Shown: positions 46,263 through 56,313, counted from the stretch's first letter. The stretch: DNA of 64,000 nt from Luteolibacter sp. Y139 (GCF_038066715.1 NZ_JBBUKT010000003.1:1-64000); one strand, 5' to 3'. Numbers and translations: made by a program. The notes: generated by a model not told the origin, from the sequence alone.

Positions 46263-48971
46263 GTGCGAAAAACCCTCCCCTTGCTGCTCGCCCTGACGAT
46301 CCCGGCTGCCGCCGTGGAGATCCGCGTCGCGACCTACAACATCGGCGCGCACTTCACCGCCGAAGGCTTCCCCGACTACAGCCTCGGCGACCCCGGCACC
46401 GCCGATCACGACAACGTCCGCGACGTGCTCGACCGCATCGATGCCGACGTGGTCGCCCTCCAGGAAATCGCCTCCGCGGACGTCTCCGGCGCCCCGGACG
46501 ACCTCGACGCCTTGGCTGCCAGTCTGGGCTACCCCTACATCTACACCGCGCCCACCGCCTCCGCCCCGCCGCTGACCGGACCGATCGATACCACCCTGCG
46601 GGTCGTCTTCCTCTCTCGCTTTCCATTCATCACCACCAGCGCCGTGCGCTCGCCGGAAGGTGCGAGGGAACTCACTCGCTTGGACCCCGTCGTGAAAGTC
46701 GATGTCCCCGGCACCACTCGCGACCTGCTCCTCATTTCCGCCCACTTGAAATCCGGCACCGCCGCCGCGGACAAGTTCCGCCGCGCCGTCGAATTCAAGC
46801 GACTGGCCGGCCACCTCGGGGCCCTCGGCCTGACCAACGACGACAACTACATCATCATGGGCGACTTCAACCTGTCGTCGTCCAACGCCACCTACAATGC
46901 CTTCCCGGCCGACATGCCGGCCAGCTACGACTTGGGCGACGACATTCCCTTCCCCCTCACCTACTCGACCAATCCGCTCTCCTATTTCACCACCCCTTCG
47001 GTGACGAAGCTCGACCTGCGCCAGGTCAACGGCTCCACAGCCACCTTTCAAAGCGGATCGGCCATCGACCTCATTATGGTCTCACCCGCCATCGCCGGCA
47101 GGCCGGTGGACAGTGAGGTCTACAACTCGACCCTCGACACTTCTAACAGCGTCGGCTTGCCGAAGGCAGGCTCTCCCCTGGCAGCAGGCGCCAGCGCCGC
47201 AGCATCCGATCACTACGCAGTCTTTGCCGATCTGGAGTTGGACTCCGATTCTCCCAATCTCGATCTCACACTCTCGCCTTCCACGCTTAATGAAGGCCAA
47301 CCAGACGGCGCCGCCACGCTCACCGTCACCCTGCCTGCCACCCGGGCAAGCGCAGTGACCGTCGCGCTTTCCTCGGATGACCCCGGCGCCACGCCCGTCT
47401 CACCCACCATCATCATCCCGGCAGGCAGCCTCAGCGGAAGCACTGGCGTTCACGCTCCCCGGAACTTCATCACCGATCCACAGCGCAGCATCACGTTCAC
47501 AGCTACCGCCTCCGCCTACGATCCGGATAGCGCCGTGCTCCAACTCAACGACGTGGATGGCCCCTACATCATCGCCTCCGCAGGCCAGCCGGTCACCGAG
47601 AAATTCACCACCTTCGACGGCACCCACGATCCCGCCCCGTGGACTACCTCCGGTGGTCTCACCTGGCGCGGCAGCGACAGCGGCACCTCCATCACAAGCG
47701 GACTGCGCTCCTACGGCAGCGGCACGGATGGATCCCTCGGCATCTTGCCGAATGGCACCGGCACCGGCACCGGCACCACCGCCACCGCTACCTTCGTCAA
47801 TCAATCCGGCGCACCACTCACCGGCCTGCAAATCGGCTTCGATGTCGAGCAATGGCGAGCCGCCCTCAATGGCGCAGCGGACAGCCTGAGCGCATCCGTA
47901 TTCTTCGACGGGCAAACCTTCCCGCTACCCGGCCTTTCCCACGTCGCCAGCCAATCCCAGCCAACCGGCCCGATCACCGGAGGGCTGACGACCGCGAAGT
48001 CCGCAAGTCTCTCGGGACTTTCAATTCCAGCAGATGCTTCTTTCGAGTTGCGAGTCGCCTTCACACCGGGGGCAGGCAGCGGCGCCCTGCCTTCGGATGT
48101 CTTCGTGAACGAGTTCCACTACGACAACGCGAGCACCGATACCGGCGAGTTCGTCGAAATCGCCGTGGGACCCGGTTACTCGGGTGCACTCTCGGGCATC
48201 TCGCTCGTGCTCTACAATGGCACCGGCGGTGTCACCTACGCCACCCATACTCTCGATACCTTCACCCTCGGCACGACGACCGCGTCAGGCCATCGGCTCT
48301 TCTCAAAGCTCATCTCCGGCATTCAGAATGATATCGATGGAATGGCCGTCGTTGCAGGCGGAACGGTTCAGGAATTCATTTCCTACGAAGGATCATTCGC
48401 TGCCACCAACGGCCCCGCCAGCGGCATGACTTCCACCAATATCGGTGTGAGCCAGGTCGGCACCGAAACTGCCGGACAATCCGCGCTCGGCCGCACCGGC
48501 ACCGGCGGAAACAGGGCCGACTTCACTTGGCAGAAGTTCACCGGCGTCGCCCACTCCCCCGGCCAACCGAACCAAGGACAAAGCTTCGTTCTGCCCACGC
48601 TTCCCTCCCAAGGCCTCGCCATCGACAACCTCAGCGTCACCGGTATCTCCGACGGCGACTTCGATGGCGACGGCATCGCCAACAGCCTCGATCCCGACGA
48701 CGACAATGATGGCCAGTCCGACGCCGACGAACTCGCCTTCGGCACGAACCCCTTCAATGCCTCCTCGATCTTCCGCCCCATCCTCTCTCACTCGGGCGGA
48801 CTCACCCTGAGCTTTCCGGGAGCCAATGGCATCACCTACACGGTGGAGAAGAGCACCAACCTCACCGCCTGGAGCACGCTCTCCACTCATCCCGGTGCCG
48901 GACAAACCATTGCCGTGACCCTGCCCACGGCGGATCCGGCGATGTTCTTCCGCGTGAAAGTCGGACCATAA
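46263..48971 (+). CDS. secreted EEP-fold nuclease/phosphatase, multidomain
   Basis: A 902-residue protein starting at GTG 46263, which gives a proper signal peptide ('VRKTLPLLLALTIPAAA'). An endonuclease/exonuclease/phosphatase domain (about 20-330) shows 'TYNIGAH', 'LQEIA', 'ISAHLKSG', 'IMGDFNLSSS' and 'SDHYAVFADL', i.e. the complete catalytic set. Then follow a Calx-beta-like region (about 340-450), a beta-rich domain, a lamin-tail-like domain ('VNEFHYDNASTDTGEFVEIA'), a Ca2+-binding TSP3-like repeat ('DGDFDGDGIANSLDPDDDND'), and a C-terminal tail ending 'FFRVKVGP'. An extracellular nuclease for nutrient phosphate is plausible. Confidence 0.8.
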   Translation: MRKTLPLLLALTIPAAAVEIRVATYNIGAHFTAEGFPDYSLGDPGTADHDNVRDVLDRIDADVVALQEIASADVSGAPDDLDALAASLGYPYIYTAPTASAPPLTGPIDTTLRVVFLSRFPFITTSAVRSPEGARELTRLDPVVKVDVPGTTRDLLLISAHLKSGTAAADKFRRAVEFKRLAGHLGALGLTNDDNYIIMGDFNLSSSNATYNAFPADMPASYDLGDDIPFPLTYSTNPLSYFTTPSVTKLDLRQVNGSTATFQSGSAIDLIMVSPAIAGRPVDSEVYNSTLDTSNSVGLPKAGSPLAAGASAAASDHYAVFADLELDSDSPNLDLTLSPSTLNEGQPDGAATLTVTLPATRASAVTVALSSDDPGATPVSPTIIIPAGSLSGSTGVHAPRNFITDPQRSITFTATASAYDPDSAVLQLNDVDGPYIIASAGQPVTEKFTTFDGTHDPAPWTTSGGLTWRGSDSGTSITSGLRSYGSGTDGSLGILPNGTGTGTGTTATATFVNQSGAPLTGLQIGFDVEQWRAALNGAADSLSASVFFDGQTFPLPGLSHVASQSQPTGPITGGLTTAKSASLSGLSIPADASFELRVAFTPGAGSGALPSDVFVNEFHYDNASTDTGEFVEIAVGPGYSGALSGISLVLYNGTGGVTYATHTLDTFTLGTTTASGHRLFSKLISGIQNDIDGMAVVAGGTVQEFISYEGSFAATNGPASGMTSTNIGVSQVGTETAGQSALGRTGTGGNRADFTWQKFTGVAHSPGQPNQGQSFVLPTLPSQGLAIDNLSVTGISDGDFDGDGIANSLDPDDDNDGQSDADELAFGTNPFNASSIFRPILSHSGGLTLSFPGANGITYTVEKSTNLTAWSTLSTHPGAGQTIAVTLPTADPAMFFRVKVGP

Positions 48972-48973
48972 GG

Positions 48974-50377
48974 TCACGCCAAAAGGTCGCTCACCACTTT
49001 CCCATGCACGTCCGTCAGCCGGAAATCCCGGCCCGAGTAGTGGTAGGTAAGCTTCTCGTGATCGAATCCTAACAGCTGGAGCATCGTCGCATGCAAGTCA
49101 TGGACGTGCACTGGCTTCTCAACCGCCTTGTAGCCGAAGTCGTCAGTCGCACCATAAACGTGGCCGCCCTTCACCCCACCACCGGCCATCCACACGGTGA
49201 AGCCATAGTGATTGTGATCGCGCCCCTTCATCACGCCTTTGTTAGACCCAGCTTGCGGCAGCTCGACCGCCGGCGTGCGGCCAAACTCGCCGCCCCACAG
49301 GACCAGCGTCTCATCCAGCAAGCCGCGCATCTTCAAATCCGCAAGCAAGGCACCGATCCCCTGATCACACTCCTTCGCCAAGCGGCGGTGATCCTCAATG
49401 TCGTCGTGACTATCCCACGGCTGGCCATCGCCATGCCATAGCTGGATAAACCGCACCCCGCGCTCGACCAACCGCCGCGCCATCAGGCACTGCCTGGCAA
49501 AGGAGCCCGGCCCATACATGTCGCGCACATGCTGCGGCTCCTTCGTCACATCAAAGGCATCCGTCGCCTCACTCTGCATCCGATACGCCAGCTCGAAGCT
49601 CCGGATCCTCGCCTCAAGCTGCGGATCATGACCACGCGAATCAAGATGGCGCTCGTTGATCTTCCTCAGGAAATCGATCTGCCGCGCCTGCCGGCTGTCG
49701 CGTGCCGAGGGATTTCGCAGGTTCTCGATCATCCGGTTCACATCTTCGATCGAGCTGTCGAGGTAGGTGCCTTGGAAATTCCCCGGCAAGAATGCGGAGC
49801 GCCAGTTCTCCGCGCGCTTGATCGGCATCCCACCCGGACACAGCGCCACGTAGGACGGCAGGTTCTCGTTCTCACTGCCGAGACCATAGCTGATCCACGA
49901 ACCCATCGAAGGCCGCGACAAGCGCCCGTCACCGCAATTCATCAGCATCAACGACGGCTCGTGATTCGGCACATCCGCCGTCATCGACCTCACCACGCAC
50001 AAGTCATCCGCATGCTGCGCGGTGTGCTCGAACAGCTCACTGACCTCCAGTCCGCTCTCCCCATACTTCTTGAACGAAAACGGCGAACGCAGTGCCGCAC
50101 CCGTCGGCCGCTCGGTCTTCAAGCCATCGAGTGGCATCGACTTGCCATGAAACTCCTGCAACTTCGGCTTCGGGTCGAAGGTGTCCACCTGCGACGGACC
50201 GCCGTTCATGAAAAGATGGATCACCCGCTTCGCCTTCGGCGCGAAATGGGGTGCTGGCGCGGCACCCGCTTCCATCAAACCTCCCAGCGCCATCGCACCG
50301 AAGCCCATCCCGCACCGCTGCAAGAATTCGCGGCGATCGAGAACGACATCGGAAGCGGTGATGCGGTGATGGGACAT
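48974..50377 (-). CDS. DUF1501 protein (Tat-exported)
   Basis: A 467-residue DUF1501 protein. A twin-arginine leader is seen ('DRREFLQRCGMGFGAMALGG'), followed by the sulfatase/alkaline-phosphatase-like core of the family: 'VIHLFMNGGPSQVDTFDPKP', 'GGEFGRTPAVE' and 'HDLHATMLQLLGFDHEKLTY' (each partly quoted). In Planctomycetes and Verrucomicrobia it is always beside a DUF1549/DUF1553 protein and probably forms a complex with it. Here the partner ends 4 bp upstream. The ATG at 50377 is the one giving the Tat signal. Confidence 0.9.
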   Translation of the reverse strand: MSHHRITASDVVLDRREFLQRCGMGFGAMALGGLMEAGAAPAPHFAPKAKRVIHLFMNGGPSQVDTFDPKPKLQEFHGKSMPLDGLKTERPTGAALRSPFSFKKYGESGLEVSELFEHTAQHADDLCVVRSMTADVPNHEPSLMLMNCGDGRLSRPSMGSWISYGLGSENENLPSYVALCPGGMPIKRAENWRSAFLPGNFQGTYLDSSIEDVNRMIENLRNPSARDSRQARQIDFLRKINERHLDSRGHDPQLEARIRSFELAYRMQSEATDAFDVTKEPQHVRDMYGPGSFARQCLMARRLVERGVRFIQLWHGDGQPWDSHDDIEDHRRLAKECDQGIGALLADLKMRGLLDETLVLWGGEFGRTPAVELPQAGSNKGVMKGRDHNHYGFTVWMAGGGVKGGHVYGATDDFGYKAVEKPVHVHDLHATMLQLLGFDHEKLTYHYSGRDFRLTDVHGKVVSDLLA

Positions 50378-50381
50378 GATC

Positions 50382-53135
50382 TCAGTCGACAAAGTGAAAC
50401 TCGTTCGATGCCCAGAGCATCTGCACCAGGTCCGCCCATGGATTCGCCGGCTGCGCACCGGGTGCAGGGTCATTGGACTTCGGAAACTGCTTGGCGAAAT
50501 TCCCGACCTCCATCACTGGCTGCGACTCGCTTTCCCGGCCTTCAATGACGAACGTCCAGTTCACGCTCCCGCAGGCATCTCCATCCGGAGCACGAAGTAC
50601 GAAATCAATCGTATCTCCCGGTTTCACGTCGATCCAGGTGCCTGCGACATCGACAGAAGCTTCCGGCGAAATCTTCGCCTCGGCGAGCGGCTTGCCCTTG
50701 CCATCGATGCGCCACGCCAGGGTGTCCCCACCCTTCTGATTGCGCTTGAGGTGCGCGGTCATCTTCACCTGCCCGGACCCTGTGGCCCGCCAGCGCAGAA
50801 CCATCGCGTGATGCGCCCCGGCATGGCCGCCATCGGCCCCTACATTGAGCCAGCGGATCGGCGCAGTCGAAACATCCGGACCTGTCTTCCAAACATCGTT
50901 CGCAAACATCGGGAAAGTGCTCAGATCATCCGTCGGTGCACCGGTGTCCGGCGCATGGCGGACTTCCCAATAGCCACCGAGCTTAGGTGCGTAGTCCGCT
51001 GGATTCGCACTCTCGACCCATTCCTGCGCGGCGCGAATCTCGTCCTCCGCCGGCACCCGCTGGAACAATCTCTGATAGATCCACAGCACCTTCGCCCGGT
51101 CATCAGGCTGAGCCTTGAACGCAGCGTCATTCGCCACCCGCTCCGCCTGCCGGATCACCATCCGCCCATTGAGGAAATACAGCGCCTGCTGCGGCACCGA
51201 CGTTTCCACCCGCTTCGGGCTGTGATGATCCGGGTGCGGCAAGTCGAACGACACAAAGGTGCCGGGCAAGGCATAGCGATCCACGAACGCGTAGATGCTC
51301 CGCCGCGCATCCGACGAAGACTTGTCGAGATTCACCGAGCGCCCACCGGTGCGACTCGTGTCGAGCGCCCCGCTCGTGGCCAGCACATGATCCCGCATCG
51401 TCTCGAAGTCGAGACGCCGGCGATTCCACTTCCAGAACTTCGTGTTCGCCTCGTCGATCTTGTCATTCTCGCGCGAACCTTCAGCCGAAAGCCTGAAGGC
51501 CTTCGACGTCAGCAACAGCCGGTCCAGCTCCTTCAGCGATTGTCCCTTCTCCTGAAAACTCACCGCCAGCGTATCGAGCAGCTCTAACAACTCCGGCCGT
51601 GGCGTCTGCATCCCGAAATCACCCGGCTCCGCCAGCGGCGCACCGAAATGCCACGCCCACACGCGATTCACGATCACCCGCGCCGTCAGCGGATTCGCTG
51701 GATCCGTAATCTTCTCCGCCAGCGAAAGCCGCGGGCTCTCACCTTCCGAATACGGGCCACCACCCAGGAACGACAGCCACTGGCGGTCAAAGGTCGCGCC
51801 ACGATTCGCCGGATTCCCACGCTCGAAAATCACCGCCTGCCCCCACTGCTTCTTGTCGCCCAGGCTCATCGCACGCGGCGGCGAACCGGGATGATCCGCC
51901 ATCAGCTTGCTCATCGCGCCAACGCGGGCACGGCGCTGATTGCCATCCTCCACGTCCATGAATTCCGAAATACGATCCACGCCGTACTTCAGCGGACAGC
52001 CATCCTTCGAGGAAAGCTGCGCGAGTTCACTCCCCTCACCCGCAGCGAGCCATTCACCCGCAAGCGCCTCACAGAGCACCTTGCGCGCATTGTCATCCGC
52101 CGCCGCATCCATCTCCCCGAGCCAGCGCTTCACACGCTCACCACCGGCATTCTCGCCAAGAAAATCCTTCCACCGCATCAAGGCATTGGGACGAAGCCGG
52201 CCGCGTTTGAAGCCCTCGCTCGTGGCCTTGCCATGATTCCAATCCTCCTTCCGCGCCCGCCACGCGAGTTCGAGGTAATTCGGCAGAGCCTCCTTCGAGC
52301 GCACGTGGTTGACGAGTTCTTGCCGCACGGCCAGATCCTTCTCCTCCAACTTCGCCGCCTCCGCCTGATAGGCTTGAAACTCAGCCTCGTTGTCCGCCTT
52401 CCCAATCACCGGCTTGTTATCCGGTTCGTCGGTATTGTCGAAAATCGAGTAGAGCGAGTAGTAATCTCGCATCGTGATCGGATCAAACTTGTGATCGTGG
52501 CAACGCGCGCACGAAACAGTGCTGGAAAGAAAGCCGCGGCTTACCACATCCACCCGGTCATCGATCGTCTCCACCGGCCCGCCACGCAGACCCACGGTCA
52601 GAAACCCCAGCGCCGCAAGATCCGGATGATCCGGCCGATCCACCATCTGATCCGCTGCGATTTGCAACTTCACGAAGCGGTCGTACGGCAAATCCTCGTT
52701 GAAGGCTTTGATCAGCCAATTCCGATAAGTGTAGGCGAACGGGTAGCGATTATCCTGGTCGAAATTATACCCGCGCGTGTCGGCATAACGCGCCACATCC
52801 ATCCAGTGCCTCGCCCAGCGCTCCCCATAGGCTGGACTCGCGAGCAGTTCATCGACCAACGCCTTCCAAGTCGCCTCGTCCGGATTCGCCTCGATCCGCT
52901 TCAGCTGCTCGTCCGACGGCGGCAACCCCGTGACCGTGAATGCCGCCCGCTCCAGCCACTGGTGCGGTGCCGCGAGCGATGCTGGCTTCAGCTTCGCGTG
53001 TTCCCAGGCCCGCTCCAGCAGCGCATCCACCGGATTCCCCGCCACCTCCGCCTTCACCGGTGCCACATAGGCCCAATGCTTCTCCGCCGCGGAAGCGCAG
53101 GAAAGCAAGGCCAGCAGGATGACGGGTGCACGCAT
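50382..53135 (-). CDS. DUF1549/DUF1553 (PSCyt2/PSD1) secreted protein
   Basis: A 917-residue secreted protein: signal peptide (about 1-17), DUF1549 (about 30-230) with a haem-type motif C209-A-R-C212-H213 ('SCARCHDHKFDP'), a long central part, then DUF1553 (about 440-720), and a C-terminal beta-rich domain of about 150 residues. The usual N-terminal PSCyt1 cytochrome domain is missing, so only the one CxxCH is left. It is translated just ahead of the DUF1501 partner (4-bp gap) and 70 bp after the FecR gene. Role in polymer degradation is suspected for the pair, not shown. Confidence 0.9.
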   Translation of the reverse strand: MRAPVILLALLSCASAAEKHWAYVAPVKAEVAGNPVDALLERAWEHAKLKPASLAAPHQWLERAAFTVTGLPPSDEQLKRIEANPDEATWKALVDELLASPAYGERWARHWMDVARYADTRGYNFDQDNRYPFAYTYRNWLIKAFNEDLPYDRFVKLQIAADQMVDRPDHPDLAALGFLTVGLRGGPVETIDDRVDVVSRGFLSSTVSCARCHDHKFDPITMRDYYSLYSIFDNTDEPDNKPVIGKADNEAEFQAYQAEAAKLEEKDLAVRQELVNHVRSKEALPNYLELAWRARKEDWNHGKATSEGFKRGRLRPNALMRWKDFLGENAGGERVKRWLGEMDAAADDNARKVLCEALAGEWLAAGEGSELAQLSSKDGCPLKYGVDRISEFMDVEDGNQRRARVGAMSKLMADHPGSPPRAMSLGDKKQWGQAVIFERGNPANRGATFDRQWLSFLGGGPYSEGESPRLSLAEKITDPANPLTARVIVNRVWAWHFGAPLAEPGDFGMQTPRPELLELLDTLAVSFQEKGQSLKELDRLLLTSKAFRLSAEGSRENDKIDEANTKFWKWNRRRLDFETMRDHVLATSGALDTSRTGGRSVNLDKSSSDARRSIYAFVDRYALPGTFVSFDLPHPDHHSPKRVETSVPQQALYFLNGRMVIRQAERVANDAAFKAQPDDRAKVLWIYQRLFQRVPAEDEIRAAQEWVESANPADYAPKLGGYWEVRHAPDTGAPTDDLSTFPMFANDVWKTGPDVSTAPIRWLNVGADGGHAGAHHAMVLRWRATGSGQVKMTAHLKRNQKGGDTLAWRIDGKGKPLAEAKISPEASVDVAGTWIDVKPGDTIDFVLRAPDGDACGSVNWTFVIEGRESESQPVMEVGNFAKQFPKSNDPAPGAQPANPWADLVQMLWASNEFHFVD

Positions 53136-53205
53136 CAGTTCGACAGGCGGGACGATATCCCCCGGTGAAATCTTTCACCACCGCGCAGTTTCGCCACCTC
53201 CAAAC

Positions 53206-54573
53206 TTAGCGCAGCGGCGGCTCCTGGATGGCGCGGACACTGATTTTCGCCACGGCCAAGGTTGCACCATCGCCCGCACCGATCCGGATTTGATCGAACG
53301 AAAGGCCCGACTGGATCGTCTTCCGCACCAGCGGATGATTCCCCGCGCTCGCCCCTTGATGCAGCTCGATCGTGCCATCGCGCCGATCATAGCGAAGCGT
53401 GATCGTCTGCGCTCCCGTAAGGCGGGGTTCCGTCGGCACCGGCACCAAGCGGCGCTTCATATCCAGCGACCACGTCTCCTCGGGTCCGAAGCAATCGCCG
53501 AAGAAGCAATGCTCATACCCCTCCTGATAGAGGCTGACACCCGACCACTGCTCCGTATGAAACGACGGCGAAGCCACGGTCTCCACCGTCACCAGCAACA
53601 CCGGCCGCGAAGCCGTGAGCCCATCCATCGGCAGCGTGTAAAAAGCCTCGAAACCCGTGCCCTCGAGGTGGCCGTCCTTGATTACCGGCGCCCCCTTGTC
53701 CAAGCGCCAGCGGCTGATCCCGGCAACCGGCTGGCGATCATTGATCGGGCCGCCCGTATCGAAGCGATCTTCCAACAAAACCCGCAGCTCCGGCGTGATC
53801 GACTCGAAGTCCTCCTCCCGGGCCGGCATCCGTTGCAGCGCCCCCGCACTGTCGACCTTCGCGGCCTCCTTGGCATGCAGCACTGCCTTGGCCGTTCCCG
53901 TGACCGCATTCACCGCCACCTCACCGGAGAAAACGTGAAGCTCGTCGGCGGCACCGGGACGACTCACGACACCGAAGTCCGTCCCGTGATCGACTGCCGT
54001 CAGCGAGCCAGTCTTCACCGTGAATCCCCTCCCGCCTTCCGGGCCGTGAAGACGCCCACGACCACTCTCGAAGCGCAGCACGCCATCCGATTCGAAGACC
54101 ACCGACGCCGGCGCCTCGACCAGCGCGATTGCTTTCATCGGAAGATTCAGCCGTACCCATCCCCGCTCGACCGAAAGCCGCGACCCCACCGCAAAGCCCG
54201 AGCCATTGAGCGCCTGCCGGTCGTCCACCTTGACGATCGCATCCGCGGAAAACGCACAGCCAGCCATCACCGGCGCAGGCCGCGAAGGCTTCAGCCACTG
54301 CCAGGCGAAGAAGATAGCGGCCACCGCCACCGCGCACGCCGCCAGCACCGGCACCCAGCGCGGAGTCCGCGCCACCGAGGATGGCACGCTGTAGCCGAGC
54401 ATCTGGCTGCCCTCGAATTCCTCGCACAACGAATGATGCAGCATCGCGTGCTCACGATAGAGGGCTAACAGCGCCGGATCCTTCCCCAGCCGCTCTTGCA
54501 GGCGGCGGAAGCTGGCCTTATCGAGCGCCCCGTCGAAGGCCGCCGCGACGAGCTGCTGGTCATTGAGATTCAT
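53206..54573 (-). CDS. FecR-like anti-sigma/regulator with LamG-like C-terminus
   Basis: A 455-residue protein. A cytoplasmic anti-sigma-like N-terminus (about 1-75), a membrane helix at about 78-96, then a FecR domain (about 150-245; 'VKTGSLTAVDHGTDFGVV' and 'VFSGEVAVNAVTG') and a C-terminal beta-rich domain (about 270-450). It is translated with the sigma factor by an ATGA overlap (54570-54573). It probably holds the sigma factor at the membrane and senses a periplasmic signal through its C-terminus. Confidence 0.85.
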   Translation of the reverse strand: MNLNDQQLVAAAFDGALDKASFRRLQERLGKDPALLALYREHAMLHHSLCEEFEGSQMLGYSVPSSVARTPRWVPVLAACAVAVAAIFFAWQWLKPSRPAPVMAGCAFSADAIVKVDDRQALNGSGFAVGSRLSVERGWVRLNLPMKAIALVEAPASVVFESDGVLRFESGRGRLHGPEGGRGFTVKTGSLTAVDHGTDFGVVSRPGAADELHVFSGEVAVNAVTGTAKAVLHAKEAAKVDSAGALQRMPAREEDFESITPELRVLLEDRFDTGGPINDRQPVAGISRWRLDKGAPVIKDGHLEGTGFEAFYTLPMDGLTASRPVLLVTVETVASPSFHTEQWSGVSLYQEGYEHCFFGDCFGPEETWSLDMKRRLVPVPTEPRLTGAQTITLRYDRRDGTIELHQGASAGNHPLVRKTIQSGLSFDQIRIGAGDGATLAVAKISVRAIQEPPLR

Positions 54574-55127
54574 GGAAGAGGAATGCCCTGTTCGTGGAAG
54601 CGCCGTTCGATGCACTTCCGGAGCGAGCTGCGGAGATTGAAAAGCGTGGCCTTGAGCGTGCCAGCGCTGCGATTGATGACCTTGGCGTAATCATTGAGCG
54701 GCGCACCGCTGGCGTAGCGATGCTGGAGCAGGTCGCGATCCTTCGGCCGGAGCTTGGAAAGACAGAGGTGCAGCGCCTGGTGCCGGGATTCCAGCTCCTC
54801 CGGATCCGCTTCCAGCGCCGGGGAAATGCGCTCTACCAGGTCATCGTCGAAGATCAGCCAGCCCTTCGAGGCCAGCCGCCGCCGGTGGTTCATGAGGTGG
54901 TAGCGGGTCACTTGAAACGCCCACGCCTTGAAGCTGGTCCCGGGCTCGAACTGGGCGCGCTTTTGCCACAGGATGATGTTCACCTCCTGCAGCAGGTCGC
55001 GGGCGCCGGAGGACCCCGGCATCAGGGCACGGATAAAGGCCAGCATGGCTGTCTGGTGGTTGGTCAGCTCGCTGACGAAAGCTTCGGAGACTTCGCCCTC
55101 GTCCGGATTTTGGGACGCGTTCATCAT
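54570..55127 (-). CDS. ECF-type sigma factor
   Basis: A 185-residue RNA polymerase sigma factor of the ECF class found in Planctomycetes and Verrucomicrobia. Region 2 is at about residues 25-95 ('ARDLLQEVNIILWQKRAQFEPG', 'FKAWAFQVTRYHLMNHRRR', partly quoted) and region 4 at about 115-175 ('LRPKDRDLLQHRYASGAPLNDYAKVI' in part). It ends in an ATGA overlap with the FecR gene and starts the operon sigma-FecR-DUF1549/1553-DUF1501, so it probably autoregulates and drives expression of that pair. Confidence 0.9.
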   Translation of the reverse strand: MMNASQNPDEGEVSEAFVSELTNHQTAMLAFIRALMPGSSGARDLLQEVNIILWQKRAQFEPGTSFKAWAFQVTRYHLMNHRRRLASKGWLIFDDDLVERISPALEADPEELESRHQALHLCLSKLRPKDRDLLQHRYASGAPLNDYAKVINRSAGTLKATLFNLRSSLRKCIERRFHEQGIPLP

Positions 55128-55228
55128 CCCCTACTTGAGAGGATGTCGGCCTCCCCGGAAAGGTTTAGATTGCCCTGCTGCCACGCTTTCCCGCTGGGAA
55201 TCGCAATTTGCCGCCGTAGAATTCACCC

Positions 55229-55492
55229 ATGCCCACGAAGAAGGACATCCTCGACCTCCATTTCATGGACGCGCGGTACAAGTTGCTCGATATCGCCGCC
55301 TTCCTCGATCGCATCGAGAGGCACCCGGGAGAGGCGGATTTCCGCTTCGATGGCCTGAAAAAGGCAATCCCCATCCTTCTTTCCGACCAACCCGGCCGGG
55401 CCAAAGCCGTCCTCGAGGCGCTCTCCGACCATTCCACTGAACCGGCAGAAAAGGCCACCTTCCAGGGTGCCTTCGGCGCTCCCCAAGCCTGA
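55229..55492 (+). CDS. 87-aa helical protein upstream of TatD
   Basis: An 87-residue soluble helical protein ('MDARYKLLDIAAFLDRIERH') with no motif I recognise. It stops 11 bp before the TatD-like gene on the same strand, so the two are probably co-transcribed and may act together. Confidence 0.6.
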   Translation: MPTKKDILDLHFMDARYKLLDIAAFLDRIERHPGEADFRFDGLKKAIPILLSDQPGRAKAVLEALSDHSTEPAEKATFQGAFGAPQA

Positions 55493-55503
55493 GACAGATT
55501 TCC

Positions 55504-56304
55504 ATGAAATACATCGAGCCCCACGCCCACATGGTCAGCCGCACGACGGATGACTATGAAAAGCTCGCCCTCGCCGGTTGCGCCGCCCTCTGTGAGCCCG
55601 CCTTCTGGGCCGGCTTCGACCGCTCCTCGCCGCAGGGATTCTACGACTACTACCGTCAGCTCACCGAGTATGAGCCGAAGCGAGCCGCGAAATACGGCAT
55701 CCCCCATTTCTGCTGGCTGTGCATCAACCCGAAGGAAGCCGAGGACGCCGTCTTCGCCCGCGAGGTGATGGCCATCATCCCCGAGTTCCTCAAGCAGCCC
55801 ACCGTGCTCGGCATCGGCGAGATCGGCCTGAACAAGAACACCAAGAGCGAGCTCGCGATCTTCGAGGAGCACGTCCAGCTCGCGCTCGATCACGACCTGC
55901 CGATCCTGATCCACACCCCCCACCTCGAGGACAAGCTCAAGGGCACCAAGCTGATCCTCGACGCACTCGCCTCATTCTCGAAGCTCAACCGCGGCAAGGT
56001 CATCATCGACCACGTCGAGGAACATACGGTGAACCTCGTACAAGAGCAGGGCTACTGGGCCGGCATGACCCTCTACCCGGAAAGCAAGTGCACGCCGAAC
56101 CGCGCGATCGACATGCTGGAGACCTGCGACAGCGACCGGCTGTGGCTGAACTCCGCCTGCGATTGGGGTGTCTCCGATCCCTTGGCCGTCGTGAAATGCG
56201 GCTTTGAAATGAAGCGCCGCAAGCACTCCGCCGAGGATATCGAGCGCGTGCTTTACGAAAATCCGAAGCGCTTCCTCAGCCAGTCGCCGAACTTCAAGCT
56301 GTAG
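55504..56304 (+). CDS. TatD-family metal-dependent hydrolase
   Basis: A 266-residue TIM-barrel hydrolase: metal motif 'PHAHM' (His7, His9), 'IGEIGLNKN' near residue 115, 'PILIHTPH' near 140, 'VIIDHVEEH' near 170, 'NSACDWG' near 220. These are the TatD active-site landmarks. The divergence from standard TatD (for example 'PHAHM' for 'THCHL') resembles the eboB-type TatD proteins of cryptic eboABCDEF clusters, but no other ebo gene is present. DNase activity or another hydrolysis is possible. Confidence 0.8.
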   Translation: MKYIEPHAHMVSRTTDDYEKLALAGCAALCEPAFWAGFDRSSPQGFYDYYRQLTEYEPKRAAKYGIPHFCWLCINPKEAEDAVFAREVMAIIPEFLKQPTVLGIGEIGLNKNTKSELAIFEEHVQLALDHDLPILIHTPHLEDKLKGTKLILDALASFSKLNRGKVIIDHVEEHTVNLVQEQGYWAGMTLYPESKCTPNRAIDMLETCDSDRLWLNSACDWGVSDPLAVVKCGFEMKRRKHSAEDIERVLYENPKRFLSQSPNFKL

Positions 56305-56313
56305 CCTCGCGTT

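Noticed and set aside
51648..53168. 506-residue plus-strand frame opposite DUF1549/1553
   Set aside because: Arg/His/Leu-rich antisense frame.
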